NCBI GenBank assembly: GCA_003058495.1
Contig: QBVC01000024.1
Location: 62,001 to 126,000 of the forward strand
DNA: 64,000 nt
Direction: 5' to 3'
Source: a gamma proteobacterium symbiont of Ctena orbiculata
Lineage (GTDB): Bacteria; Pseudomonadota; Gammaproteobacteria; Chromatiales; Chromatiaceae
The notes beneath the pieces were generated by a model that saw only the letters and a list, made by a program, of their open reading frames with translations, did not search any database and had not been told where the DNA came from. The position numbers were made by a program, and so were the translations under genes. Of this stretch, positions 46,729-56,117 are shown in pieces. The first letter of the stretch is position 1; each line of letters starts with the position of its first letter.

Positions 46729-47436
46729 TCACTGCAGACCGGCTTCGACAATCGATGATGGCAGGTAGCCAGGATTGGGCGTCAAGCGGGTGGACGGATC
46801 CTCGGCTGTAGTGAACAGCGACGCCAGCTCCTGCTGAGAGTCGATGCTGATATGCGACTCCACCTGGTTACCGAACACCGGTGTAAATCCATCATCCATA
46901 TCGGGTACATGGTTCCATGAGAGCACCGCCCTGAGTTTGGGCTGCACACCCTCATTCAGCAGGCGGTTGTAGCGATCGGCGTCGAAGCGGCAGGAGACAA
47001 GATGGTAGCTGGGAAGCGTACGCTTTATCCCCTCGTCGATATTGTCGCACACCCTGAAATGGCTCAGGCCCGCCGCCTGCATCTCCATTCCATCACGCCA
47101 ATCGATAAAAAACCTGACATACTCGATGGAGCCATGTTTGCGCAGGATCCCGCTGTAGCCATCCGTCTGGCGAATGCTGACCACCGCCATCAGATTGGAT
47201 GCATTCGGATTGAATACCGCGCACAGCAGCTCTTCCCAATAGGTTACAGTGGTGTACCTTCTGGCAAACCGCACCACCTCGCTGGGCGCCAATTTCGCCG
47301 CGAACAGGTGAGCCAGGAGTATGTTTCTCGTCAGCATCAGCTCATTCAGGCTGTGATCTTCCGAGCCGTTTCCTATCCCCTCGTAATCCATCTGCCGATC
47401 CTCAATCAGGCCTTCCTTACCCCCGTAATATTCCAT
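46729..47436 (-). CDS. uncharacterised conserved-family protein
   Basis: A 235-residue protein. It has no signal peptide, no membrane helix and no recognised enzyme motif. The central part (GYSGILRKHGSIEYVRFFIDWRDGMEMQAAGLSHFRVCDN and RAVLSWNHVPDMDDGFTPVFGNQVESHISI) follows a pattern I recall from a scattered bacterial protein family that has no known function. The start is uncertain: ATG 47436 is used, ATG 47391 has a better-spaced GAGGAT site, and the frame is open to 47676 over the upstream nhaD leader. No operon partner. Confidence 0.6.
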   Translation of the reverse strand: MEYYGGKEGLIEDRQMDYEGIGNGSEDHSLNELMLTRNILLAHLFAAKLAPSEVVRFARRYTTVTYWEELLCAVFNPNASNLMAVVSIRQTDGYSGILRKHGSIEYVRFFIDWRDGMEMQAAGLSHFRVCDNIDEGIKRTLPSYHLVSCRFDADRYNRLLNEGVQPKLRAVLSWNHVPDMDDGFTPVFGNQVESHISIDSQQELASLFTTAEDPSTRLTPNPGYLPSSIVEAGLQ

Positions 47437-47678
47437 CTCTCCGCCCTCGGCCCCTATGACAAGAGACCGCCTGGGGTGTGACTTTTTCACTTGACACCCC
47501 CTTCTCAGGCCCCGATTCAGCGTGAAAATCCAGCCCAAGGCCCTCCTTTTCACCGCCAACCTCTGAGATTTTGCGAACCGCCAGGTGCTGAAAAAGTTGA
47601 CCCGCCTGCGGCCATCACAGAGAATTTGGGTTTTGAAAAAAACAGAGCTGTCGACAACAATCAATTTGGGGTGCATCA

Positions 47679-49154
47679 GTGAGACTTATAGCGACCATTC
47701 TCTTCTGCCTTCTCCTGCCGTCCGTGTCATTTGCCGCGGCCTCATCCGGGGGAGATCGTTTCGACCTGACCGACCATTGGGTCGGTTTCACCGCAATCGC
47801 TATATTCACTGTCGCTTACCTGCTGGTGATGGCCGAGGAGTTCACCCATCTGCGCAAATCCAAACCGGTGATCCTCGCCGCCGGGATGATCTGGGGCCTG
47901 ATCGCCTGGTACTACCACACCCACGGCCTCCCCCATGCCGCCGAAGAGATGGTGCGCCACAACCTGCTGGAATATGCCGAACTGATGCTCTTCCTGCTGG
48001 TGGCGATGACCTACATAAACGCCATGGATGAGCGCAATGTGTTCGAAAAACTGCGCTCCTGGCTGGTGAACAAGGGTTTCAGCTTCCGCCCGCTGTTCTG
48101 GATCACCGGCGTGCTGGCCTTCTTCATCTCCCCCATCGCCGACAACCTGACCACCGCCCTGCTGATGTGCGCCGTGGTGCTCGCCGTCGGCGGCAGCAAC
48201 ACCAAATTCATCCTCCTCGCCTGTATCAATATCGTGGTGGCGGCGAATGCCGGCGGTGCGTTCAGCCCGTTTGGCGACATCACCACGCTGATGGTGTGGC
48301 AGAAGAATGTGGTGACCGTCCAGGGACCCGTCGATTTCTGGGCCTTCTTCGCCCTCTTCCTGCCCTCGCTGGTGAACTGGCTGGTGCCCGCCTCGATCAT
48401 GCATTTCGCGGTCCCTGACGAAAGTCCCCAGGGAGGCGATGACGGGGTGGAGATGAAGCGTGGCGCGAAGCGCATCATGGTCCTGTTCCTGGCGACCATC
48501 GTCACTGCCGTCAGTTTCCATAACTTCCTCGGCATGCCGCCGGTGATCGGCATGCTGACCGGCCTCGCCTACCTCCAGTTCTTCGGTTTCTACCTGAAGA
48601 AGACCTTCCACCTGGAACACCCCCACCTGACCAAGGAGGACCTGATCGAGATGGAGCACGATGGACAGATGGGCGACATGGTCTCCTTCGACGTATTCAA
48701 TAAGATAGCCCGCGCGGAATGGGACACCCTGCTCTTCTTCTACGGCGTGGTCCTCTGCGTCGGCGGCCTGGGATTCATCGGCTACCTCGCGGTGGTCTCC
48801 GAGATCATGTATACCCAGTGGGGCGCGGCAATGGATCTGACCCAGGCGATGAATGCAACGCCGGCAAACATCATGGTCGGCATACTCTCCGCGATTGTCG
48901 ATAACATCCCGGTGATGTTTGCCGTGCTGACGATGATGCCCGACATGTCCATGGGCCAGTGGCTGCTGGTCACCCTCACCGCGGGAGTCGGCGGTTCGAT
49001 GCTCTCGATCGGCTCCGCGGCCGGGGTCGCCCTGATGGGACAGGCGCGGGGAAAATATACCTTTTTCGGTCATCTCAAGTGGGCACCGGTGATCGCCCTG
49101 GGCTACGCGGCCAGCATCGTCGTTCACCTCTGGGTCAACGCAGGAAGCTTCTAA
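47679..49154 (+). CDS. nhaD: NhaD-type Na+/H+ antiporter, first copy
   Basis: A 491-residue inner-membrane protein with about 12-13 hydrophobic helices of the ion-transporter superfamily. A signal-like start (about 1-20) is followed by DHWVGFTAIAIFTVAYLLVMAEEFTHLRKSKPVILAAGMIWGLIAWYYH; the family core ANAGGAFSPFGDITTLMVWQKNVV is complete, as is DNIPVMFAVLTMMPD near the end. It swaps external protons for Na+ or Li+ at alkaline or saline conditions. The start is GTG 47679 with GGGGTG upstream. A second copy follows in tandem after 105 bases. Confidence 0.93.
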   Translation: MRLIATILFCLLLPSVSFAAASSGGDRFDLTDHWVGFTAIAIFTVAYLLVMAEEFTHLRKSKPVILAAGMIWGLIAWYYHTHGLPHAAEEMVRHNLLEYAELMLFLLVAMTYINAMDERNVFEKLRSWLVNKGFSFRPLFWITGVLAFFISPIADNLTTALLMCAVVLAVGGSNTKFILLACINIVVAANAGGAFSPFGDITTLMVWQKNVVTVQGPVDFWAFFALFLPSLVNWLVPASIMHFAVPDESPQGGDDGVEMKRGAKRIMVLFLATIVTAVSFHNFLGMPPVIGMLTGLAYLQFFGFYLKKTFHLEHPHLTKEDLIEMEHDGQMGDMVSFDVFNKIARAEWDTLLFFYGVVLCVGGLGFIGYLAVVSEIMYTQWGAAMDLTQAMNATPANIMVGILSAIVDNIPVMFAVLTMMPDMSMGQWLLVTLTAGVGGSMLSIGSAAGVALMGQARGKYTFFGHLKWAPVIALGYAASIVVHLWVNAGSF

Positions 49155-49259
49155 CCGAAACCCCGGGATAAAAACCAGATGTAAAACAACTTGAAATCCG
49201 ACCGACATTTTGGGATAGATAGCATCGGCCATTGAAACAACCCTAGTCCACTTGCTGAC

Positions 49260-50699
49260 ATGAAGAGACTGACGGTTTCGGTTGCACTGTTCTGCGCTTC
49301 CCCCGGCATGGCGCTGGCGGAACATATGTCGGCCAGTGGCTACAGCATGAGCACCCATTGGGTGGGGTTTCTCAGCCTGACGGTATTCGCAATCGCGCTG
49401 ATCGCCGTCACCCTCGAAGAGTTCATCGAGCTGCGCAAATCCAAACCCATGCTGTTCGCGGCCGGGATCATATGGGGCTTGATCGGTTGGTATTCACACC
49501 AGAATACCGGCGGCCATCATGCCGAGCTGGCACTCAGGCACAGCCTGCTGCAGTACGCCGAGCTGATGCTGTTCATCCTGGTGGTGATGACCTATATCAA
49601 CGCCCTCGCCGAGCGGCGGGTCTTTCTGGCGCTGCGCACCTGGGTCGCCAACCGCAGGTACAGCTATAAACACCTGTTCTGGACCATCGGACTGACAACC
49701 TTTTTCCTCTCCCCCTTTCTAGACAATCTGTCGACTGCGCTGTTGATGGGTGCGGTTGTCTTGAATCTGGAGCGGGACAACCATAAATTCGTCACCCTCA
49801 ACTGCATCAATGTTGTGATGGCCTCCAACGCGGGCGGCGCTTTCAGCCCATTCGGCGACATCACCACCCTGATGGTGTGGCAGCAGGATATTGTCAGTAC
49901 CAATGGCCGGGTCGACTTTTTCTCCTTCTTCAATCTGTTTCTGCCCGCTTTGGTCAGCTATCTCATACCCGCTGCGATCATGCATCTCGCCTTGCCGCTG
50001 GGTCATCTCGCCAGCAGTCAGGAGCAGATAAGGATGCGACGCGGGGCGAAGCGCATCATCGGCCTGTTTCTGCTGACCATCGCAACCGCGGTCCTGTTTC
50101 AGGGGCAACTCTTTCTGCCCGCCGCCATCGGTATGATGACCGGACTCTCCTACCTGCAGTTTTTCGGCTATTTTCTCAAGAAGACCCATATCCCAAGCCA
50201 GGAGAAGATCACCACCACCGAATCACCCGATTTCTCGGTGGTGGTCGAGAGCAGGCAACCCTTCGATGTTTTTCTCCGGGTCGCCAGATCGGAATGGGAC
50301 ACCCTGCTGTTTCTCTGCGGCGTCATCCTCTGCGTCAGCGGCCTCGGCTATCTCGGTTATCTGACCCTGGCATCGGAGCTGCTCTATATCCAGTGGGGTG
50401 CGACCGCGGCCAACATCTCCATCGGCGTCGCCTCCTCCATCCTCGAGAACATCCCCACCATGACCATGGTGCTCAATATGCGGCCCGATATGTCTCTCGG
50501 GCAATGGCTGTTGGTCACCCTCACCGCCGGCATCGGCGGCAGTCTGCTGTCGATCGGATCGGCGGCCGGGGTTGCCCTCATGGGCCAGGCACAGGGTCGA
50601 TATACCTTTTTTTCACACCTCCGCTGGACCCCGGTTATCGCCCTGGGTTTCATTGTCAGTGTCGTCCTCCACATCTGGTTGAATGCCAGCCTGTTTTGA
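49260..50699 (+). CDS. nhaD: NhaD-type Na+/H+ antiporter, second copy
   Basis: A 479-residue paralogue of the preceding gene, with the same start pattern (THWVGFLSLTVFAIALIAVTLEEFIELRKSKPMLFAAGIIWGLIGWY), the same core (ASNAGGAFSPFGDITTLMVWQQDIV) and SILENIPTMTMVLNMRPDMS near the end, where the first copy has DNIPVMFA. By eye the two share well over half their residues, so they come from a tandem duplication, though clearly an old one. Possible differences in ion or pH optimum cannot be read from the sequence. Confidence 0.93.
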   Translation: MKRLTVSVALFCASPGMALAEHMSASGYSMSTHWVGFLSLTVFAIALIAVTLEEFIELRKSKPMLFAAGIIWGLIGWYSHQNTGGHHAELALRHSLLQYAELMLFILVVMTYINALAERRVFLALRTWVANRRYSYKHLFWTIGLTTFFLSPFLDNLSTALLMGAVVLNLERDNHKFVTLNCINVVMASNAGGAFSPFGDITTLMVWQQDIVSTNGRVDFFSFFNLFLPALVSYLIPAAIMHLALPLGHLASSQEQIRMRRGAKRIIGLFLLTIATAVLFQGQLFLPAAIGMMTGLSYLQFFGYFLKKTHIPSQEKITTTESPDFSVVVESRQPFDVFLRVARSEWDTLLFLCGVILCVSGLGYLGYLTLASELLYIQWGATAANISIGVASSILENIPTMTMVLNMRPDMSLGQWLLVTLTAGIGGSLLSIGSAAGVALMGQAQGRYTFFSHLRWTPVIALGFIVSVVLHIWLNASLF

Positions 50700-50735
50700 G
50701 GAATCGGGCCTGTTCCCATTCTCATGCATCGCTGA

Positions 50736-50805
50736 AAACTCAAAAGTTTTCAGTGGCTTCCACAGTTCTTACGAGTGCTTTCCCCTGTCTGGAGATGATG
50801 GGTAA
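50736..50805. repeat. second copy of an intergenic repeat fragment
   Basis: Similar by eye to 15749-15811 (AAACTCAAAA, TTTCAG, TTCCACA, TTCTTAC and GATGGG in order). It lies in the 311-base nhaD2-prk gap. The rest of the gap holds a GTCCGG/CCGGAC dyad (50933-50938, 50969-50974) in the likely prk leader; no CbbR-type site was recognised there. Confidence 0.45.
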
Positions 50806-51010
50806 TCAGAAAAATTTAACCGCCCATTAGCAGAATTCTGTTGCAGGAAAGGGCCAACACAGGCATTTCATAGTCGCTGGAAATCGGACTTCCCCGTGTT
50901 ATAGTTGGCACCAATTTTTTACTCAGAACCCGGTCCGGAGATAACAAAACAGCCTCATGCAAGGCCAACCGGACAAAACAATATAACGAATTAGATTGAG
51001 GGAGAAGCAC

Positions 51011-51883
51011 ATGTCCAAAAAGCATCCTGTGGTCGCCGTAACCGGCTCGTCGGGCGCCGGCACCACCACCGTCAAGCGCGCCTTCGAACATATCTTCTAT
51101 CGCGACGGTATCAAGTCCGCCGTGGTTGAGGGTGACAGCTTCCACCGTTATACACGGGTGGAAATGCGCGAGAAAATGACTCAAGGGCTGAGCCATTTCG
51201 GCCCGGAGGCAAACCGCTTCGACAAGATTGCAGAGCTGTTCAAGACCTACGGCGAAACCGGGGGCGGAGAGAAACGCTACTATCTGCACAGCCCGGAGGA
51301 GGCGGCCGAGCACAATGCCCGGCTCGGTTGCGACCATCAGCCCGGTGAATTCACCCCCTGGGAAACCATCGATGAGGGCACGGATCTGCTCTTCTATGAA
51401 GGCCTGCACGGCATGGTGGTGGATGGCGATGTGGATGTCGCCAAGTATGTGGATCTGGGCGTCGGCGTGGTGCCTATCGTCAACCTGGAATGGATCCAGA
51501 AGATCTTCCGCGACAACGCTGAGCGCGGTTACAGCGAGGAGGCAATCGTCGATACCATCATGCGGCGCATGCCCGACTACATCAACCACATAACACCGCA
51601 GTTCTCCCGTACCGACATCAACTTCCAACGGGTACCGACGGTCGATACCTCCAACCCCTTCATCGCCCGTGACATCCCGACACCGGATGAGAGCTTCGTC
51701 GTGATCCGCTTCAGCGATCCGAAGAAGTTCGATACCGACTTCCCCTTCCTGCTGTCGATGATCGACGGCTCGTTCATGTCTCGCCGCAACAGCATCGTCG
51801 TCCCCGGCGGCAAGATGGGGTTTGCCATGGAGATCATTCTGCAACCCATCATCGAGCGCATGATGGATGCCCGCAACGTCTAA
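51011..51883 (+). CDS. prk: phosphoribulokinase
   Basis: A 290-residue bacterial-type (class I) phosphoribulokinase, which makes the RuBisCO substrate ribulose bisphosphate. P-loop GSSGAGTTTVKRAFE, EGDSFHRY with the catalytic Asp, GPEANRFDKIAELFKTYGETGGGEKRYYLH, and DLLFYEGLHGMVV are all intact. The ATG 51011 has GGGAGAAG 3 bases upstream and gives the family length. It is about 5 kb from the cbb operon, not in it, so a separate promoter is needed. Confidence 0.97.
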   Translation: MSKKHPVVAVTGSSGAGTTTVKRAFEHIFYRDGIKSAVVEGDSFHRYTRVEMREKMTQGLSHFGPEANRFDKIAELFKTYGETGGGEKRYYLHSPEEAAEHNARLGCDHQPGEFTPWETIDEGTDLLFYEGLHGMVVDGDVDVAKYVDLGVGVVPIVNLEWIQKIFRDNAERGYSEEAIVDTIMRRMPDYINHITPQFSRTDINFQRVPTVDTSNPFIARDIPTPDESFVVIRFSDPKKFDTDFPFLLSMIDGSFMSRRNSIVVPGGKMGFAMEIILQPIIERMMDARNV

Positions 51884-51890
51884 CGCGAGC

Positions 51891-51919
51891 GGCCGCATAG
51901 CCCTTTCGGCTATGCGGCC
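51891..51919. terminator. 12-bp hairpin between prk and gloB
   Basis: GGCCGCATAGCC and its exact inverse flank the loop CTTTC, 8 bases after the prk stop. No T-run follows, but the position between convergent genes suggests a bidirectional terminator. Confidence 0.7.
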
Positions 51920-51967
51920 ATGCCGCCCTCGAAACCCTCTATCCCGGTATCCAGGCCCGAATCCGGA

Positions 51968-52747
51968 TTAATCGTACTTGCTGTCCTTCCACTGCCGCAG
52001 TGCGGTGAAGACCTCGCGGGGTGTGTTCAGACTTCGGCCCGAGGCATTTTCCGCCGCCTTCACGACCATAGCTTCAGCGGTACGCAGGAAGGGGTTGGTC
52101 AGCAGTTCCTCGCTGAGGAGAGAGGGTACCGTCGGCGTGCCCGCTTCCCGCTTTTCCCGCTCCCGCCTGATACGACTGGCCAGATCGCTGTTCTCCGGCT
52201 CGACCCACTGGGCAAAACCCAGATTGGCGAGGGTGTACTCGTGGGCGCAGTAGACCCGGGTATCACCCGGCAGAGCGGCTATGCGCAGCAGCGAGTCCGA
52301 AAGCTGTTCGAAGGTGCCCCCGAAAACCCGTCCACAGCCGGCGGCAAACAGGGTATCGCCGCAGAAAAGCGCCCCCTCGCCAAAATAGGCGATATGTCCC
52401 GCGGTGTGACCCGGCACCTCCAACACCTGGAAGTCGGCCTCCAGACCGGCGATATGCGGCCTCTCACCCTCCCTGAGGAGATGGTTCACACCGCGTATGG
52501 ATTCGTTTGCCGGACCGTAGACTGCGACCTGCGGAAAGGCTTGCCGCAGTTCGGCAATCCCGCCTACGTGATCATAGTGGTGGTGCGTGATGAGGATTGC
52601 ACTGAGACTGCAGCCGTTCTCCTGCAACCATTCCAGCACCGGGACCTCATCTCCAGGATCCACCGCGACGGCCTGGGATGAGGCGGGATTCTTCACCATC
52701 CAGATATAGTTGTCATCAAAGGCATCGACGCCTGAAATCTCTATCAT
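51968..52747 (-). CDS. gloB: hydroxyacylglutathione hydrolase (glyoxalase II)
   Basis: A 259-residue MBL-fold enzyme that hydrolyses S-lactoylglutathione to lactate and glutathione. It shows the two-metal motif THHHYDHVGGIAELR, the ligands in VPGHTAGHIAYFG and GDTLFAAGCGRVFGGT, and the glutathione-binding C-terminal region CAHEYTLANLGFAQWVEP and NPFLR. Start ATG 52747 (MIEISGVDAFDDNYIW) matches the family; an ATG 13 codons upstream is open but not conserved. It follows dxs in the same direction. Confidence 0.95.
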   Translation of the reverse strand: MIEISGVDAFDDNYIWMVKNPASSQAVAVDPGDEVPVLEWLQENGCSLSAILITHHHYDHVGGIAELRQAFPQVAVYGPANESIRGVNHLLREGERPHIAGLEADFQVLEVPGHTAGHIAYFGEGALFCGDTLFAAGCGRVFGGTFEQLSDSLLRIAALPGDTRVYCAHEYTLANLGFAQWVEPENSDLASRIRREREKREAGTPTVPSLLSEELLTNPFLRTAEAMVVKAAENASGRSLNTPREVFTALRQWKDSKYD

Positions 52748-52786
52748 CCTGCCCCCACCAGGCAAAATACCTGATTCCGGATCCAC

Positions 52787-54700
52787 TCAGACCACCTGCA
52801 ACTTCGTCTCTCTGTTGACCCGCTCGATGGCCGCAACGATGCCATCGAAATCGAGTCCGGCCTCTGCAAGCTGCTCCTGGTGACTGGCATGATCCAGATA
52901 GCGATCGGGCAGCCCGAGATTGAGCACCCTCATCTGCTGGCCGGAGGCAGTCAGGTACTCATTTACCGCGGAGCCTGCCCCGCCCATCACCACGTTCTCC
53001 TCCAGGGTGACCAGGATCTGATGGCCGGCTGCCAGCTGATCGATCAGTTTTCTATCCAGGGGCTTGATAAAACGCATGTTGGCCAGGCTCGCATCCATAT
53101 GGTCGGCGACCCGTTGCGCCGTCGCCAGCAGACTGCCGAATACCAGCATTGCCACACCGCTGCCCTTGCGTCGCAGCTCCCCTTCGCCGATCGGCAGCGG
53201 CGCCTGAACAGCGGCATCCACTTCGACGCCGGGACCGCTGCCCCGGGGGTAGCGCACCATGGCGGGTCCCTGATGCTCATAGGCGGTCTGCAGCAGACGG
53301 TTGCACTCCTGCTCGTCGCCCGGCGCCATTATCACCATATTGGGTATCAAGCGGGCATAGCTCAGGTCAAAGCTCCCTGCATGGGTCGCTCCATCCGCAC
53401 CTACCTGCCCCGCCCGGTCCACGGCGAGGGTGACGTCGAGATCCTGCAGCGAAACGTCGTGGATCAGCTGGTCATAGGCTCGCTGGAGAAATGTCGAATA
53501 GATCGCCACCACCGGCTTCAGCCCCTCGCAGGCCAGTCCGGCGGCAAACGTAAGCGCATGCTGCTCCGCGATACCCACATCGAAATAGCGGCCGGGATGG
53601 CGTTTGGCGTACTCCACCATGCCCGAACCTTCGCACATTGCCGGGGTGATGGCGACCAGCCGCTCGTCCTCCGCGGCGGTGGTACAGAGCCAGTCGCTGA
53701 ATACCTGGGTGTAGGTCTTGCCGGCGCTGCTCTTCTCCATCTTCCCGGTATCGGGATCGAATGGGGTTACCCCGTGGTAGACACAGGGATCCCGCTCCGC
53801 ATGGCTATAACCCCGCCCTTTTTGGGTTACCACATGGAGCAGCCTGGGTCCGGTCATATTGCGCATGTTCTGCAGGGTCGCGACCAGGGTATCGAAATCG
53901 TGGCCGTCGATGGGGCCGATGTAGTTGAACCCCATCTCCTCGAACAGGGTCCCCGGCATCACCATGCCTTTCATGTGCTCTTCCGCCCTGCCGACCAGAT
54001 CGCTGACCTGATGCGGTAGATGGCTGAGCGCGGTCTTGCCCCCTTCACGCATGCTGGTATAGACCTTGCCCGAGAGCAGACGCGCCAGGTGGTTGCTGAA
54101 ACCGCCGACCGGTTTTGAGATAGACATATCGTTGTCGTTGAGGATCACCAGCAGATCCTGGTCCAGGGCACCCGCCTGGTTGAGGGCCTCGAAGGCCATT
54201 CCCGCCCCCATGGCGCCATCGCCGATGATCGCCACCACGTTGCGCTTCTCTCCCTTCTGTTTTGCCGCCACGGCCATGCCGAGGGCGGCGCCGATGGAGG
54301 TGCTGGAGTGGCCGGTACCGAAGGTGTCATATTCGCTTTCACTGCGCTTCGGAAACCCCGAGAGACCACCCTTCTGCCGCAGGCTGGCCATCCGCTCCCA
54401 TCTTCCGGTGAGGATCTTGTGGGGATAGGCCTGGTGCCCGACATCCCAGACCAAGCGGTCGTAGGGGGTGTTGAAGACATAGTGGAGGGCGATGGTCAAC
54501 TCCACCACGCCGAGTCCGGCCGCCAGGTGCCCCCCGGTCTGGGATACCGACTCGATGAGAAACCGCCGCATCTCGGCGGCCAGGGACCTCAGCTTGGCCT
54601 GATCCAGTTGGCGCAACTCCCGAGGCAGTTTGACTTTGCCGAGGATGGGATAACCCTCGAGACGGTTTGGGCTATGGTCTGAGCTGCCCCGGTCTGACAT
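52787..54700 (-). CDS. dxs: 1-deoxy-D-xylulose-5-phosphate synthase
   Basis: A 637-residue thiamin-diphosphate enzyme, the first step of MEP isoprenoid synthesis (pyruvate plus glyceraldehyde 3-phosphate). The thiamin motif is [36 protein letters not shown], with a catalytic His in [14 protein letters not shown], and a transketolase-like domain [21 protein letters not shown]. Full family length. Ends next to gloB. Confidence 0.97.
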   Translation of the reverse strand: MSDRGSSDHSPNRLEGYPILGKVKLPRELRQLDQAKLRSLAAEMRRFLIESVSQTGGHLAAGLGVVELTIALHYVFNTPYDRLVWDVGHQAYPHKILTGRWERMASLRQKGGLSGFPKRSESEYDTFGTGHSSTSIGAALGMAVAAKQKGEKRNVVAIIGDGAMGAGMAFEALNQAGALDQDLLVILNDNDMSISKPVGGFSNHLARLLSGKVYTSMREGGKTALSHLPHQVSDLVGRAEEHMKGMVMPGTLFEEMGFNYIGPIDGHDFDTLVATLQNMRNMTGPRLLHVVTQKGRGYSHAERDPCVYHGVTPFDPDTGKMEKSSAGKTYTQVFSDWLCTTAAEDERLVAITPAMCEGSGMVEYAKRHPGRYFDVGIAEQHALTFAAGLACEGLKPVVAIYSTFLQRAYDQLIHDVSLQDLDVTLAVDRAGQVGADGATHAGSFDLSYARLIPNMVIMAPGDEQECNRLLQTAYEHQGPAMVRYPRGSGPGVEVDAAVQAPLPIGEGELRRKGSGVAMLVFGSLLATAQRVADHMDASLANMRFIKPLDRKLIDQLAAGHQILVTLEENVVMGGAGSAVNEYLTASGQQMRVLNLGLPDRYLDHASHQEQLAEAGLDFDGIVAAIERVNRETKLQVV

Positions 54701-54897
54701 GGTATGGAGATCTCATAAAGTAGTAAAAAGCCATTGGCCAAGAGCTAACTATGACAGCAATGGAACTGGATCGTTGATTCTAGCGCAACCGCCGAATCAG
54801 TGCATATTCAAGCCCAGCCCATCCCGGCAGGCCCTGGGCCGCTGCATTTAAAAACTACTGGCAAATTGTGGATATTCGACTTCAGGGGCCGGTGTAG

Positions 54898-55806
54898 TCA
54901 GATCGGCGCCTCTTTGATATGCAGGGCCTCGGCCATGACGAAATCGTGAAACGCCTTGGCCGGCGGGGAGAGCCGCTTGGTCTTTCGATAGACCATGTAC
55001 CAGTGGCGCAGGATGGGAAAACCTTCGATATCGAGGATCACCAGACGACCGGTCTCGACCTCGAGTTCGATCGTGTGGGTGGAGACCACCCCCAGCCCCA
55101 TGCCCGCCCGCACAGCCTGTTTAATGGCCTCGTTTCTGGTCATCTGCATCCCGGTGCGGATGGTGATTCCCTGTTCCTTGAAATAGCGCTCCATGGCCAG
55201 CCTCGTTCCCGATCCCGCCTCGCGCATGATAAAAATCTCCTCTTCCAGGCGTTGCATGGGGATCTGCCGCCGCCCCTCCAATGGGTGTCCGGGGGGCGCG
55301 ATGACGACCAGGGGATTGTCCATGAAGGGTTCATAGACCAGATCGATATCCTCCGGGGGCAGGCCCATCAGCACGATATCGATCTCATTGTTCTTCAGCA
55401 GCCCCATCAGGCGTTCGCGGTTGGTGACATCGAGACGCAGATCGATCCCCGGGTATTGACGGCTGAAGCCGGCGAGCAGTCTCGGTGCGAAATAGTTGAC
55501 CGTGCTCGCCACGGCAATATTGAGATGGCCGGTATCCAGACCCTTCATGGCATCCAGGACCTCCTCCATCTCTTCGAATGTCTGGAAGATGGTCCGCACG
55601 TACTGGTACATCTCCTTGCCGGCCTCGGTGAGCTGAATCTTCTTGCCGGCATGTTCAAACAGGGGAAGACCCACAGACTCCTCGAGTTGCTTGACCTGCA
55701 TCGAAACCGCCGGCTGGCTGAGATGAAGCTGCTGCGCCGCGCGGGTGTAGTTGAGGTGGCTGGCCACGGTGGTGAAGACCCTCATCTGCCTCAAGGTGGT
55801 ATGCAT
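54898..55806 (-). CDS. cbbR: LysR-type regulator of CO2 fixation CbbR
   Basis: A 302-residue LysR regulator: winged HTH LRQMRVFTTVASHLNYTRAAQQLHLSQPAVSMQVKQLEESVGLPLFEHAGKKIQLTEAG, then an effector domain with VASTVNYFAPRLLAGFSRQYPGIDLRLDVTNRERLMGLL and MREAGSGTRLAMERYFKEQGI, matching CbbR. It senses metabolites such as RuBP, PEP or NADPH in relatives. It is divergent from cbbL across 311 bases. Start ATG 55806 has GGGAG 10 bases upstream; two earlier ATGs are less likely. Confidence 0.95.
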   Translation of the reverse strand: MHTTLRQMRVFTTVASHLNYTRAAQQLHLSQPAVSMQVKQLEESVGLPLFEHAGKKIQLTEAGKEMYQYVRTIFQTFEEMEEVLDAMKGLDTGHLNIAVASTVNYFAPRLLAGFSRQYPGIDLRLDVTNRERLMGLLKNNEIDIVLMGLPPEDIDLVYEPFMDNPLVVIAPPGHPLEGRRQIPMQRLEEEIFIMREAGSGTRLAMERYFKEQGITIRTGMQMTRNEAIKQAVRAGMGLGVVSTHTIELEVETGRLVILDIEGFPILRHWYMVYRKTKRLSPPAKAFHDFVMAEALHIKEAPI

Positions 55807-55905
55807 GGATGACGTTCTCCCATTGCTCATGCGCTCAGGCACCGCGCTGTCAGCGCGGCACATGACGCGGTCGATTTCAGGCCTCCGCCTGGAAAACCGA
55901 ATTAT

Positions 55906-55920
55906 CAGAAAATTTTTCTG
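55906..55920. promoter_or_regulatory. perfect 7-1-7 dyad in the cbbR-cbbL region
   Basis: CAGAAAA-T-TTTTCTG is a perfect inverted repeat 100 bases upstream of cbbR and 30 bases left of the proposed CbbR box. It could be a second regulator site or the cbbR promoter region. Confidence 0.4.
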
Positions 55921-55935
55921 TCATGGCTATATGGT

Positions 55936-56001
55936 ATAAGTTTTATCTTATGATTCCAATTAAAAGTTCTGACTTCACATAAGCGAATTCCCCCCTATAC
56001 T
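55936..56001 (+). promoter_or_regulatory. CbbR site and cbbL promoter
   Basis: ATAAG-TTTTAT-CTTAT (55936-55951) is a LysR-type dyad. Downstream, TTCACA (-35, 55974-55979) and TATACT (-10, 55996-56001) are 16 bases apart, giving a start near 56008. The dyad would then centre near -64, where LysR activators bind their main site. A 110-base leader follows before the cbbL ribosome site (GGAGGAA). Confidence 0.65.
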
Positions 56002-56117
56002 AGCTGCACCTTGTTTAAGGTTGTTTAGACAAAGATTTATTTACTGACAGCATGGAAAGTTTTTCCACAAGCTGTATTTCAAGGCAACGCAATCCCAAAT
56101 CTGGAGGAATCGCTAAC

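Noticed and set aside
47742-49358. Leftward 538-codon frame opposite the first nhaD
   Set aside because: Antisense of membrane-helix codons, giving His/Glu/Gly-rich sequence; no family match.
49877-50830. Rightward frame overlapping the second nhaD
   Set aside because: It is an out-of-frame shadow rich in Arg and Pro; the nhaD frame has full family motifs.
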